Source: Streptomyces sp. Isolate_45 (GTDB taxonomy: Bacteria > Actinomycetota > Actinomycetes > Streptomycetales > Streptomycetaceae). Taken from it: 64,000 bases of DNA. Under the pieces are notes generated by a model. That model was not told the origin of the DNA. It worked only from the letters and a program-made list of their open reading frames with translations, and did not search any database. The translations under genes and the position numbers were made by a program. This document shows, piece after piece, positions 56,309 to 64,000 of this stretch. The DNA is taken from positions 1 through 64,000 of the forward strand of contig NZ_JANFAK020000020.1 in assembly GCF_024721315.2 (NCBI RefSeq), given 5' to 3'. How positions within the stretch are numbered: position 1 is the stretch's first letter; each line of letters begins with the position of its first letter.

Positions 56309-59305
56309 TCACGGCTGGACGAGCGAGAAGAGTTCCGAGGGATCCGGTCGACCGCCGACGCCGGCGCCGTCACCGAGCAGTTCCAGCAACCGCCGGGCCC
56401 GCCCCTGCCAGGACGGCGCACCGACTTCGGCGAAGAGGTCGGACGCGGCCTTGAAGCAGCCCGCCGCACCGCTGCGGTCGCCGCGCACGGCGCGGACGCA
56501 GCCGAGTACGACACCGGCCCGTCCCTCCAGATAGCGGTCGGGGACCTTGGCCGCCGTCGCCAGGGCGTCACCGAGGACCGATTCGGCGTCCTCCGGCATG
56601 TCCCGGCACCACAGGGCCTCGCCCAGCACGCGCAGCGCGTGCGCCTCGCCCCGCCGGTCCCCGCTCGACCGGACGAGCCCCAGCGCCCGCCTCGACGCCT
56701 CCTCGGCGCGTTCCCCGTCACGCTGGTTGAGCAGCGCCTCCGCGAGCCGGACGACGCTCTGCGCCTCGCCCCGTACGGTGCCCAGGCCGCGGCTCCTGAC
56801 CACCGCCTCCGAGGACAGCACCAGGCTGGCCTGCGCGTTGCCGAGTTCCAGCTCGATCTGCGCGAGCAGCCCGAGCACGTGGGCCTCCGCGTAGTGGTCG
56901 CCACCGGCCCGGAACAGTTCCAGCGACCGGTGGCCCATCTCCCTGGCCCGGTCCAGGTCGCCCCGGTACCGCCCGCACAGGGCCAGGTTGCGCAGGACCA
57001 GGGCGCGTCCCTGGTCCTGGCCCTCCTCCTCGAACAGGCGCAGCGCCAGGTTCAGGTGCTCGACGGCCGCGTCGTGCTGCCACGAGAGGATGCCGAGGGT
57101 GCCGAGCGAGTGCAGCATCACGGCCTCGCCGAGCCGGTCGCCGGTGCGGCGGGCCGCCTCCAGGGACCGCTCGGCGCAGGAGCGCCAGTCGTCGAGGTAG
57201 TTGCGGCTCTGGAAGAGGGTGACCGTGGTCATCGTCAGGTCCCAGGCGTACGCGGACTCGCCGTCCCGGGCCGTCTGGTCGACCAGGCCGGTGATCGCGA
57301 CGCGTTCGGTCTCGAACCATTCCATCGGGTCTTCCAGCAGGCTGTCGACGAGGGCGGCGGGCAGCACGTGGAGCGGGGCGAGGCCGTGGATGACGGTGTA
57401 GTCGCCGCCGTAGATCCTGCGGTGGGCCTCCGCCGCGAGGCCCAGCCAGGCACCCGCCACCCGGCGGGTCGCGGCGCGCAGTTCCTCCGCGGGTTCCTCC
57501 TCCAGGGCGACTTCGCGGGCGAAGAGGCGCGGCAGGGACTGGAAGCGGTAGCGGACGTGGCCGGTGGTGGCGGACTGCGGTACGAGGAGCTGGGCGTCGA
57601 CGAGTTCCTCGATGAGGTCCTCGGCGTCCAGCAGGTCGATGTCCAGCAGCGCGGCGCCGACCCAGGCCGCGAAGTCGGGCACGTTGGCCGCCCCCAACAG
57701 CCGGAACATCCGGCCGGTGGCGGTGGGCAGGTCGCGGTAGCTGAGCCGCAGCCCGGCGCGGACGCCGCGCTCGTCGGGGCTGAGTTCGTCGAGCCGGCGG
57801 TGCTGGTCCTCCAGGCGGGAGACGAGGGTGCGTACGGGCCAGTGGGGTTTGGCGGCGAGCCGGGCGGCCGCGATCCGCAGGGCCAGCGGCAGCCGGTCGC
57901 AGAGCGCGCTGAGCCGGGCCGCGCCGGCCGGGTCGGCGGACAGCCGGTCGTCGCCCGCGACGCGGGAGAGCAGGGCGATGGCCTCGTCCTGTTCGAGGGC
58001 ACCGAGGTGCAGCGGTACGAAGGCGTGGTCGCCCGCGAGCGCGCCGCCCATGGGGTCGCGGCTGGTGACCAGGACGCAGCAGCGGCCCCCGCCGGGCAGG
58101 AGGGGGCGGATCTGCCGGAAGGAGCGCGCGTTGTCGAGGAGGATCAGCACCCGGCGGCCTTCGAGGACGCTGCGGAAGAGCGCGGAGCGTTCGTTCTGGT
58201 CCGCGGGTATCTCCGGTCCGGGGACGCCGAGCGCGCGCAGGAACCGGTCGAGGACGGCGCCGGGCCGCAGCGGCGCCTCCTCGTCGTAGCCGCGCAGGTC
58301 GGCGAAGAGCTGCCCGTCGGGGAAGCGGTCCAGGACCTGGTGGGCCCAGTGCACGGCGAGGGCCGTCTTGCCGACGCCGCCGATGCCGGTGACGGAGCCG
58401 ACGGGCAGGGCGGCGCCGTCGAGGTGGTCGAGGAGCCGGTCGAGGGAGGCGAGTTCGGCGTCGCGGCCGGTGTAGGAGGCGGTGCCGGAGGGGAGTTGGG
58501 TGGGAACGTCGCGCAGCGGGACGGCGACGGCGGCCACGGTGGGCAGGTTCAGCTGCGGGGAATCGGCGAGGACCTGGTCGTGGAGTTCCTGGAGGGCGGG
58601 GCCGGGCTCGATGCCGAGTTCGTCGTTGAGGAGCCGTCGGCCCTCCCGGTACGTCTCCAGGGCTTCGGCCCGTCGGCCGGAGCGGTAGTGGGCGAGCATG
58701 AGGTGGCCCTTGGCCTGCTCGCGGAGCGGGTGTTCGCGTACGAAGGCGGTGAGTTCGCCGATCACGTCGCGGTGGTGGCCGAGCGCGAGGCGCAGCCCCA
58801 TGTGTTCCTCGTAGACGTCGAGGCGCAGTTCGGTGAGCCGGGCGGCCTCGGCCTCGACCCGTTCGGTGGTGATGCCCTCCAGCGCGGGGCCGCGCCACAT
58901 GGCGAGGGCGTCGCCGAGGTGCGCGCAGGCCTCCTCGGACCGGCCGCCGCGGGCGGCCTCCCGGCCCAGCTCGGCCAGTTCCTCGAACTCGACCGCGTCG
59001 ATGCGGTGTTCTCCGGCGAACAGCATGTAGCCGGGGTGGCTGGTGACCAGGAGGTCCTCGATGCCGACGGCCGTCTTGAGGGTCTTGCGGAGGGCGGAGA
59101 CGCAGATGGCGATCTGGTTGCGGGCCGTGGCGGGCGGGTTCCCGTACCAGACGGCGTCCGCGAGGGTGTCGACGGAAACGATCCGGTTGGGGGCGAGGAG
59201 CAGCATGGACATGATCGTGCGCTGGCGGGCGCCCGTGAGGTTCACCGGTATCCCGTCGGCACTGATGTCCAGGGGACCCAGGATCCGGAACACCACCTGA
59301 AGCAC
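56309..59305 (-). CDS. AfsR-like SARP regulator with NB-ARC and TPR domains
   Basis: A 998-aa regulator with the full AfsR layout: DNA-binding winged helix (about 5-95, RILGPLDISADGIPVNLTGA), BTAD (about 100-250, DELGIEPGPALQELHD), NB-ARC ATPase (P-loop GIGGVGKTALA near 310, Walker B RRVLILLDNAR), winged-helix region, and tetratricopeptide repeats (about 690-975, such as GEAVMLHSLGTLGILSWQHD and AEAHVLGLLAQIELELGN). The GTG start follows GGGGAGG by about 6 nt. AfsR-type proteins integrate signals through ATPase and TPR modules and activate secondary metabolism. The target could be the NRPS locus or the carboxylase/ketosynthase locus to the right. It converges with the DDPWS peptide gene, 30 bp away. 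Confidence 0.95.
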   Translation of the reverse strand: MLQVVFRILGPLDISADGIPVNLTGARQRTIMSMLLLAPNRIVSVDTLADAVWYGNPPATARNQIAICVSALRKTLKTAVGIEDLLVTSHPGYMLFAGEHRIDAVEFEELAELGREAARGGRSEEACAHLGDALAMWRGPALEGITTERVEAEAARLTELRLDVYEEHMGLRLALGHHRDVIGELTAFVREHPLREQAKGHLMLAHYRSGRRAEALETYREGRRLLNDELGIEPGPALQELHDQVLADSPQLNLPTVAAVAVPLRDVPTQLPSGTASYTGRDAELASLDRLLDHLDGAALPVGSVTGIGGVGKTALAVHWAHQVLDRFPDGQLFADLRGYDEEAPLRPGAVLDRFLRALGVPGPEIPADQNERSALFRSVLEGRRVLILLDNARSFRQIRPLLPGGGRCCVLVTSRDPMGGALAGDHAFVPLHLGALEQDEAIALLSRVAGDDRLSADPAGAARLSALCDRLPLALRIAAARLAAKPHWPVRTLVSRLEDQHRRLDELSPDERGVRAGLRLSYRDLPTATGRMFRLLGAANVPDFAAWVGAALLDIDLLDAEDLIEELVDAQLLVPQSATTGHVRYRFQSLPRLFAREVALEEEPAEELRAATRRVAGAWLGLAAEAHRRIYGGDYTVIHGLAPLHVLPAALVDSLLEDPMEWFETERVAITGLVDQTARDGESAYAWDLTMTTVTLFQSRNYLDDWRSCAERSLEAARRTGDRLGEAVMLHSLGTLGILSWQHDAAVEHLNLALRLFEEEGQDQGRALVLRNLALCGRYRGDLDRAREMGHRSLELFRAGGDHYAEAHVLGLLAQIELELGNAQASLVLSSEAVVRSRGLGTVRGEAQSVVRLAEALLNQRDGERAEEASRRALGLVRSSGDRRGEAHALRVLGEALWCRDMPEDAESVLGDALATAAKVPDRYLEGRAGVVLGCVRAVRGDRSGAAGCFKAASDLFAEVGAPSWQGRARRLLELLGDGAGVGGRPDPSELFSLVQP

Positions 59306-59370
59306 GAGTTGCCTCCCCGTATCGCGGCCGCGGCCGACGTCGTGCGGCCCGGTTCGTGCCGCTTTCGTCT

Positions 59371-59399
59371 TGATTAGCAGTGCGTCCGGGGGGCGACAA
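59371..59399 (-). promoter_or_regulatory. possible promoter of the AfsR-like gene
   Basis: On the minus strand TTGTCG (59394-59399) and TAATCA (59371-59376) are separated by 17 bp, about 65 bp upstream of the GTG. The -35 is fair and the -10 weak. A short hairpin (GGCAGC-AA-GCTGCC, 59408-59421) just past the carboxylase epsilon stop may terminate that operon. Confidence 0.35.
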
Positions 59400-59423
59400 C
59401 GCGAGTGGCAGCAAGCTGCCGGC

Positions 59424-59645
59424 TCAGGGTCTCGCCCGCCAGGAGAGGGGCGGGTACGGCTCGCCCCGGTCCCAGCCCGCGGCGGCGGGCACCGGTTCGG
59501 GCGCCGTTTCGGGCTCCGGAGCGGCGCCGGCCGCCAGTGTGGTGAGCAGCGCCGTGACGACGGCGAGCTCCTCGGTGGTGGGGGTGCCGCGGATGATCTC
59601 GATCAGTGTGGGGCCGAGCGGCCCCTCGAACGCCGGTACCGACAT
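59424..59645 (-). CDS. acyl-CoA carboxylase epsilon subunit
   Basis: A 73-aa protein (MSVPAFEGPLGPT...). The pattern of a short conserved helix (EIIRGTPTTEELAVVTALLT), an Ala/Pro/Glu linker and a C-terminal W-containing end (PYPPLSWRARP) is that of the small epsilon subunits of actinobacterial acetyl/propionyl-CoA carboxylases, which bind and activate the beta subunit. The start at 59645 is chosen because GAGGAGA lies 7 nt upstream; the GTG at 59660 would precede that site. It lies 11 bp after the beta subunit, as in the usual operon. Confidence 0.88.
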   Translation of the reverse strand: MSVPAFEGPLGPTLIEIIRGTPTTEELAVVTALLTTLAAGAAPEPETAPEPVPAAAGWDRGEPYPPLSWRARP

Positions 59646-59656
59646 GGCGCGTCTCC

Positions 59657-61204
<1,548 letters not shown>

Positions 61205-61223
61205 GGTCAACTCCTGTCCTGTC

Positions 61224-62276
61224 TCAACTGGTTCTGAAGGCGACGAAGTCGCAGAGGGCGTCCAGCGCCCGGCGTGCCGTGCGCTGCGGGAGGGTCCCGA
61301 GCGCGTCCCGGGCTCCGGCGAGCCGCTGGTGCATCATCGCCTCGGCCTGCGCCGTGGCGCGGGCGACGGCGAACAGCTCCAGGGCCCGGCCGTGCGCGGC
61401 CGGGTCGGTGACCGGGCCGTCCAGGAGCAGGTTCCGCAGTTCCTCGTTGCCGGGGCTCCGGTCGGCGAGGGCGAGCAGGACGGGCAGGCTCGGCACCCCG
61501 GCGAGCAGGTCCTTGCCCCTCTCCTTCCCGGTTACCTCGGCCGGGCCGGTCAGATCGAGCAGGTCGTCTGCGATCTGGAAGGCCGCACCGAGGTGTTCCC
61601 CGTAGGTGGTCAGGGCGCGGACGTACGGTTCGGGTGCCGCGGCCTGGAGCGCGCCGATGCCCAGTGACATGGCGAGCAGGGCGGCCGTCTTGCCCGCGGT
61701 CACCTCGAAGTAGTGGTCGATCGGGTCCTCGTCCGGTGCGGGCCCGGTCAGTTCGCGCAGCTGTCCCGCCACGAGCCGGCCGGCCGTCTCCGCGTTCAAC
61801 CGCAGGGCGTGCGGCCCGAGGTCGGCGGCGAGCTGCGCGGACCTGGCGAGCAGCCAGTCGCCGCCGAACACCGCCGCCCGCCTGCCCCAGCGCACGTTGG
61901 CGCTGGGTACGCCGTGCCGGGTCGCGGCCTCGTCCATGACGTCGTCGTGATACAGGGACGAGATGTGCACCAGTTCGGCGATGACGGCGGCCTGGATCAC
62001 TCCGTGCAGCCACGGATCACCGAATTCGGCGCCCAGCAGGACCAGCACCGGACGCATCCGCTTGCCCCCGGCGGAGGCTAGGTGTCCGGTGAGGTCGGCG
62101 ATCCGGGGGTCCTCCGCGGCACGGGCACAGTCATGGAGCCGCTGCTCCGCGCCGGCCAGCGCCTCGCCCATGCGGGCCTCGAACTCCGGGTCGTCCAGGC
62201 ACAGCCGGGCCAGCAGGCCACTGCCCGCTTCCGCCCGGTCGGCTATGGCGGTCGATTGCGTCCGAATACGACCCAC
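61224..62276 (-). CDS. polyprenyl diphosphate synthase
   Basis: A 350-aa trans-isoprenyl diphosphate synthase. The first Asp-rich motif is LYHDDVMDEA and the second FQIADDLLDLTG; GGKRMRP and GKTAALL are also family features. It condenses isopentenyl diphosphate with an allylic diphosphate; small residues before the first motif (SSLYHDD) suggest a medium or long chain. The GTG start has GGGGGA upstream. It lies 19 bp upstream of the carboxylase beta gene, so the three genes form an operon. It could be for menaquinone (housekeeping) or a specialised product; nothing here decides. Confidence 0.92.
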   Translation of the reverse strand: MGRIRTQSTAIADRAEAGSGLLARLCLDDPEFEARMGEALAGAEQRLHDCARAAEDPRIADLTGHLASAGGKRMRPVLVLLGAEFGDPWLHGVIQAAVIAELVHISSLYHDDVMDEAATRHGVPSANVRWGRRAAVFGGDWLLARSAQLAADLGPHALRLNAETAGRLVAGQLRELTGPAPDEDPIDHYFEVTAGKTAALLAMSLGIGALQAAAPEPYVRALTTYGEHLGAAFQIADDLLDLTGPAEVTGKERGKDLLAGVPSLPVLLALADRSPGNEELRNLLLDGPVTDPAAHGRALELFAVARATAQAEAMMHQRLAGARDALGTLPQRTARRALDALCDFVAFRTS

Positions 62277-62522
62277 GAGGAATCCCCCACCTCACGACGG
62301 ATCGCCATTCGCCATCCGAACGGCGACGCTCCGCGGAACTCTGGCATCGAATCCATCGACCGACAAAGGGAATTGGCATGAAGGTGCCACCGACACATCC
62401 TGCGGAGTCGCACCAGTTCAATGCCATCTTCCTGCCAACATCCCGCCGGCGGACTCCACCCCGAATAACCGTGGTTAAGCTCGCACATCGAGTAACTCGA
62501 AGCAGAACAAGGGGAATTGAGA
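62277..62522. promoter_or_regulatory. divergent promoter region, polyprenyl synthase / secreted protein
   Basis: 246 bp without a convincing gene. A small inverted repeat TAACC-GT-GGTTA (62465-62476) lies about 50 bp upstream of the secreted-protein start, in an AT-richer stretch that suits a promoter. Nothing else was recognised. Confidence 0.35.
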
Positions 62523-63191
62523 ATGCGTATCGCAACCGTCGTCTCCGCATCGGCCGGCCTGCTGGCCCTCATGGTCGGTACCGCCGTCGCGGCGCCCGCC
62601 GACACCACGGCGGCGGCTCCGGCCCCCGACCGGAAGTGCGAGGGCGTCAAGCTGTCCGGGGCGCTGCCCGTGCCGCCCGCGGGCATGGCGGTACAGCAGT
62701 CGGTCACGATCGGTGAGGACTGTAAGCCGGTCCTGGGCGAGGTCCGCTACGTTCCCGCCGCCGGGGGGACCGCGCGGAAGGGGGCGCTCGGCAGCGCCGC
62801 CGCCGAGGCCGGAACCAACCGGACCGTCCGCAGCTGGAACGAGATGTTCGACTGCTGCAACATCCGGATGACCGGCCTGTACACGGACTCCACCTGGGAC
62901 ACGACCGGCGGCCAGGTCTCCAACCCCGCCGGCACGGCCCGCCAGGAGTGGAACCGCGAGCCGTGGAACGCGGGCTGGTCGCTGAAGTCGTCCAACGCCA
63001 CGGGCGCCGCGTCCTACGAGGCCCACGCGGACTTCACGTACAAGGGCATCTTCGACCTCGGCGGCAACCGGTACGCGAACTCCCACCACTCCTACGTGAA
63101 GCTGAACGGCGACGGGACCGCCACCTGCACCTTCGACGTGGAGCTGAAGAACACCTTCATCGGCTGGAACTGGCAGCGCGGCTGCGCGTGA
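62523..63191 (+). CDS. secreted Cys-containing protein of unknown function
   Basis: A 222-aa protein with a clear signal peptide (MRIATVVSASAGLLALMVGT, cleavage near AVAAPA). The mature part has six cysteines (KCEG, EDCKP, DCCNI, TCTF, GCA), which suggests three disulfides, and Trp/Asn-rich stretches (EWNREPWNAGW, FIGWNWQRGCA). No enzyme motif was recognised. The ATG at 62523 follows AAGGGG by 8 nt; the upstream in-frame TTG is rejected. It may be an extracellular structural or binding protein, and it does not look tied to peptide synthesis. Confidence 0.85.
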   Translation: MRIATVVSASAGLLALMVGTAVAAPADTTAAAPAPDRKCEGVKLSGALPVPPAGMAVQQSVTIGEDCKPVLGEVRYVPAAGGTARKGALGSAAAEAGTNRTVRSWNEMFDCCNIRMTGLYTDSTWDTTGGQVSNPAGTARQEWNREPWNAGWSLKSSNATGAASYEAHADFTYKGIFDLGGNRYANSHHSYVKLNGDGTATCTFDVELKNTFIGWNWQRGCA

Positions 63192-63196
63192 GCCCG

Positions 63197-63248
63197 CGCG
63201 CCCGGGGTGGTGGCGGCCGGAGGACCGGTCGCCCCCGCCCCGGGCGCG
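63197..63248. terminator. long hairpin terminator between convergent genes
   Basis: 11-bp arms CGCGCCCGGGG (63197-63207) and CCCCGGGCGCG (63238-63248) enclose a further GC-rich stem between the secreted-protein and DsrE-like genes. Confidence 0.75.
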
Positions 63249-63267
63249 TCGGCGTCACATCACGGGT

Positions 63268-63726
63268 TCAGTGCCACATCACCCGCACGGACGGGTCGAG
63301 GATCCAGCCGGCCACCTCGTCCATGCCGGTGATCCTCGTGCCCCGGCGGAGCGTTCCCACGTCGAGGCCGCGCTCCTCCAGGGAGAAGCGGTCCGCGGCG
63401 AGCAGTCCGCCCTCGCGCTGGAACCGGTCGAGATCGGTGTCCCGGCCGGGTACCGCCAGCACCACTCCCTCCTGGACCAGGAAGAGCATGACGGAGTTGC
63501 CCATGAGGACCTGCGTGACCGCCTCGCTCCTGAAGTCGTCGGCCCCGCCCTCACCGCCCGCCTCTCCCGTGTCCTGCGCTCCCTTGTTCTCCACGAACAG
63601 GAGCCGGGGCGCGCCCGCGGCGCGGTCCGCCCAGTCCTCCGCGATCCCTTCCTGGCCTCCGACGGGCGACCGGGCCTCGCGGGGGGTCGGTCCGGTACGC
63701 GGCCCGGTGGCGGTGTTCATGCTCAT
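63268..63726 (-). CDS. DsrE-like protein
   Basis: A 152-aa protein. After a Pro/Gly-rich start (residues 1-35), the body shows a small alpha/beta pattern: LLFVENKG, MLFLVQEGVVLAV, then a late SLEERGLDVGTLRRG and ITGMDEVAGWILDPSVRVMWH. An early strand, a VQEGV segment, a RGL turn and a final strand ending in W resemble DsrE/DsrH-type sulfur-relay folds; the conserved Cys of the sulfur carriers is absent. It overlaps the ketosynthase-like stop by 4 bp (ATGA) and has a strong AAGGAGG 3 nt upstream of the first ATG (9 nt before the second, at 63720). The coupling suggests a shared pathway with the ketosynthase-like protein; the assignment is tentative. Confidence 0.55.
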   Translation of the reverse strand: MSMNTATGPRTGPTPREARSPVGGQEGIAEDWADRAAGAPRLLFVENKGAQDTGEAGGEGGADDFRSEAVTQVLMGNSVMLFLVQEGVVLAVPGRDTDLDRFQREGGLLAADRFSLEERGLDVGTLRRGTRITGMDEVAGWILDPSVRVMWH

Positions 63727-64000
63727 GGACCTCCTTCCACAATGGCGACGGCGTTGATGCCGCCGAGTCCGAAGGCGTTGAGTTGCGCCACGTTCATCCG
63801 CTGCCCCTCCGCCGCGGCGCCCGTCACGAAGCGCGGCGGAGCGTCGTCGGTCGTGCCGCGCGGCCAGGCGATCGTCGGCACCCGCCCCTCGCCGAGGGCG
63901 CGGATTCCGACGATCAGGTCGATCAGGCCCGCCGCGCCCAACGTCTGCCCGGTCATCGACTTCACCGCCGTCATCAGCGGGGCGGCCTCGTCGGTCCCGA
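63723..64000 (-). CDS. beta-ketoacyl synthase-like protein, C-terminal fragment (runs off right edge)
   Basis: The last 91 codons of a ketosynthase-fold protein. KSMTGQTLGAAG corresponds to the KSxxGHxxGAAG motif, and QLNAFGLGGINAV to the NSFGFGGTN motif, of condensing enzymes. The catalytic His of the first motif is Gln here, and Thr of the second is Ile. Loss of that His is expected in a chain-length-factor or otherwise non-condensing partner, so this may be the KS-beta of a type II pair whose KS-alpha lies beyond the edge. With the carboxylase genes it suggests a polyketide or acyl-chain locus to the right. Confidence 0.85.
   Translation of the reverse strand, partial: GTDEAAPLMTAVKSMTGQTLGAAGLIDLIVGIRALGEGRVPTIAWPRGTTDDAPPRFVTGAAAEGQRMNVAQLNAFGLGGINAVAIVEGGP

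Overview
High-GC DNA with dense, mostly minus-strand operons, GTG starts, giant NRPS genes and SARP regulators points to a Streptomyces or a close relative. Most of the window is one nonribosomal peptide (NRPS) biosynthetic locus. Its right-hand part passes into what may be a second locus: acyl-CoA carboxylase subunits, a polyprenyl synthase and a ketosynthase-like gene.

Layout. (1) 1-119: start of a membrane protein, preceded by a strong dyad operator. (2) 293-36897: three abutting minus-strand NRPS genes, transcribed right to left (2101, 5173 and 4925 aa). I read ten modules: C-T | C-A-T-E | C-A-T-E | C-A-T | C-A-T-E* | C-T-E || C-T-E | C-A-T-E | C-A-T | C-A-T-TE. Three modules (1, 6 and 7) have intact C and T domains but no adenylation domain. 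One epimerase (E*, module 5) has lost its catalytic motifs. From specificity residues I read D-Asn at position 2, Asp at 4, Val at 9 and Ile at 10; positions 3, 5 and 8 are unassigned (8 perhaps basic). Positions 1, 6 and 7 must be loaded in trans. (3) 37154-43415: a P450, a TauD/SyrP-like non-haem iron hydroxylase and a secreted RHS/PA14 protein without a toxin tip, tightly coupled in one minus-strand run. (4) 43575-44513: an orphan NarL-type response regulator and a stand-alone LysR-type HTH protein, tail to tail around a perfect palindrome. (5) 44762-48090: a MacB-like ABC exporter. (6) 48333-51656: a second P450 and an ABC1/UbiB-family kinase-like membrane protein. (7) 51729-53684: a tryptophan-halogenase-like flavoprotein whose catalytic Lys and Glu are replaced, divergent from an 80-aa peptide ending in GGCG, with 11/22-bp-phased direct repeats between them. 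(8) 53853-59305: two SARP regulators flanking a secreted peptide made of 12-residue DDPWS repeats. (9) 59424-62276: carboxylase epsilon and beta subunits and a polyprenyl diphosphate synthase. (10) 62523-64000: a secreted Cys-containing protein, a DsrE-like protein and the C-terminal end of a ketosynthase-like protein.

How it may work together (inference). The NRPS line makes a roughly ten-residue peptide. Its first C domain resembles EntF/DhbF starter C domains, so the N-terminus may be acylated. The hydroxylase and P450s would oxidise residues (Asn or Asp are obvious targets for the former), the TE would release or cyclise the product, and the ABC pair would export it. Control could come from two SARPs, the response regulator and the LysR-like HTH protein. 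The same 18-bp dyad stands upstream of the left-edge membrane gene and between the exporter and the second P450, tying the two ends of the locus together. No MbtH-like gene and no stand-alone A domain were found in the window. All calls come from reading the sequence; no database search was run.
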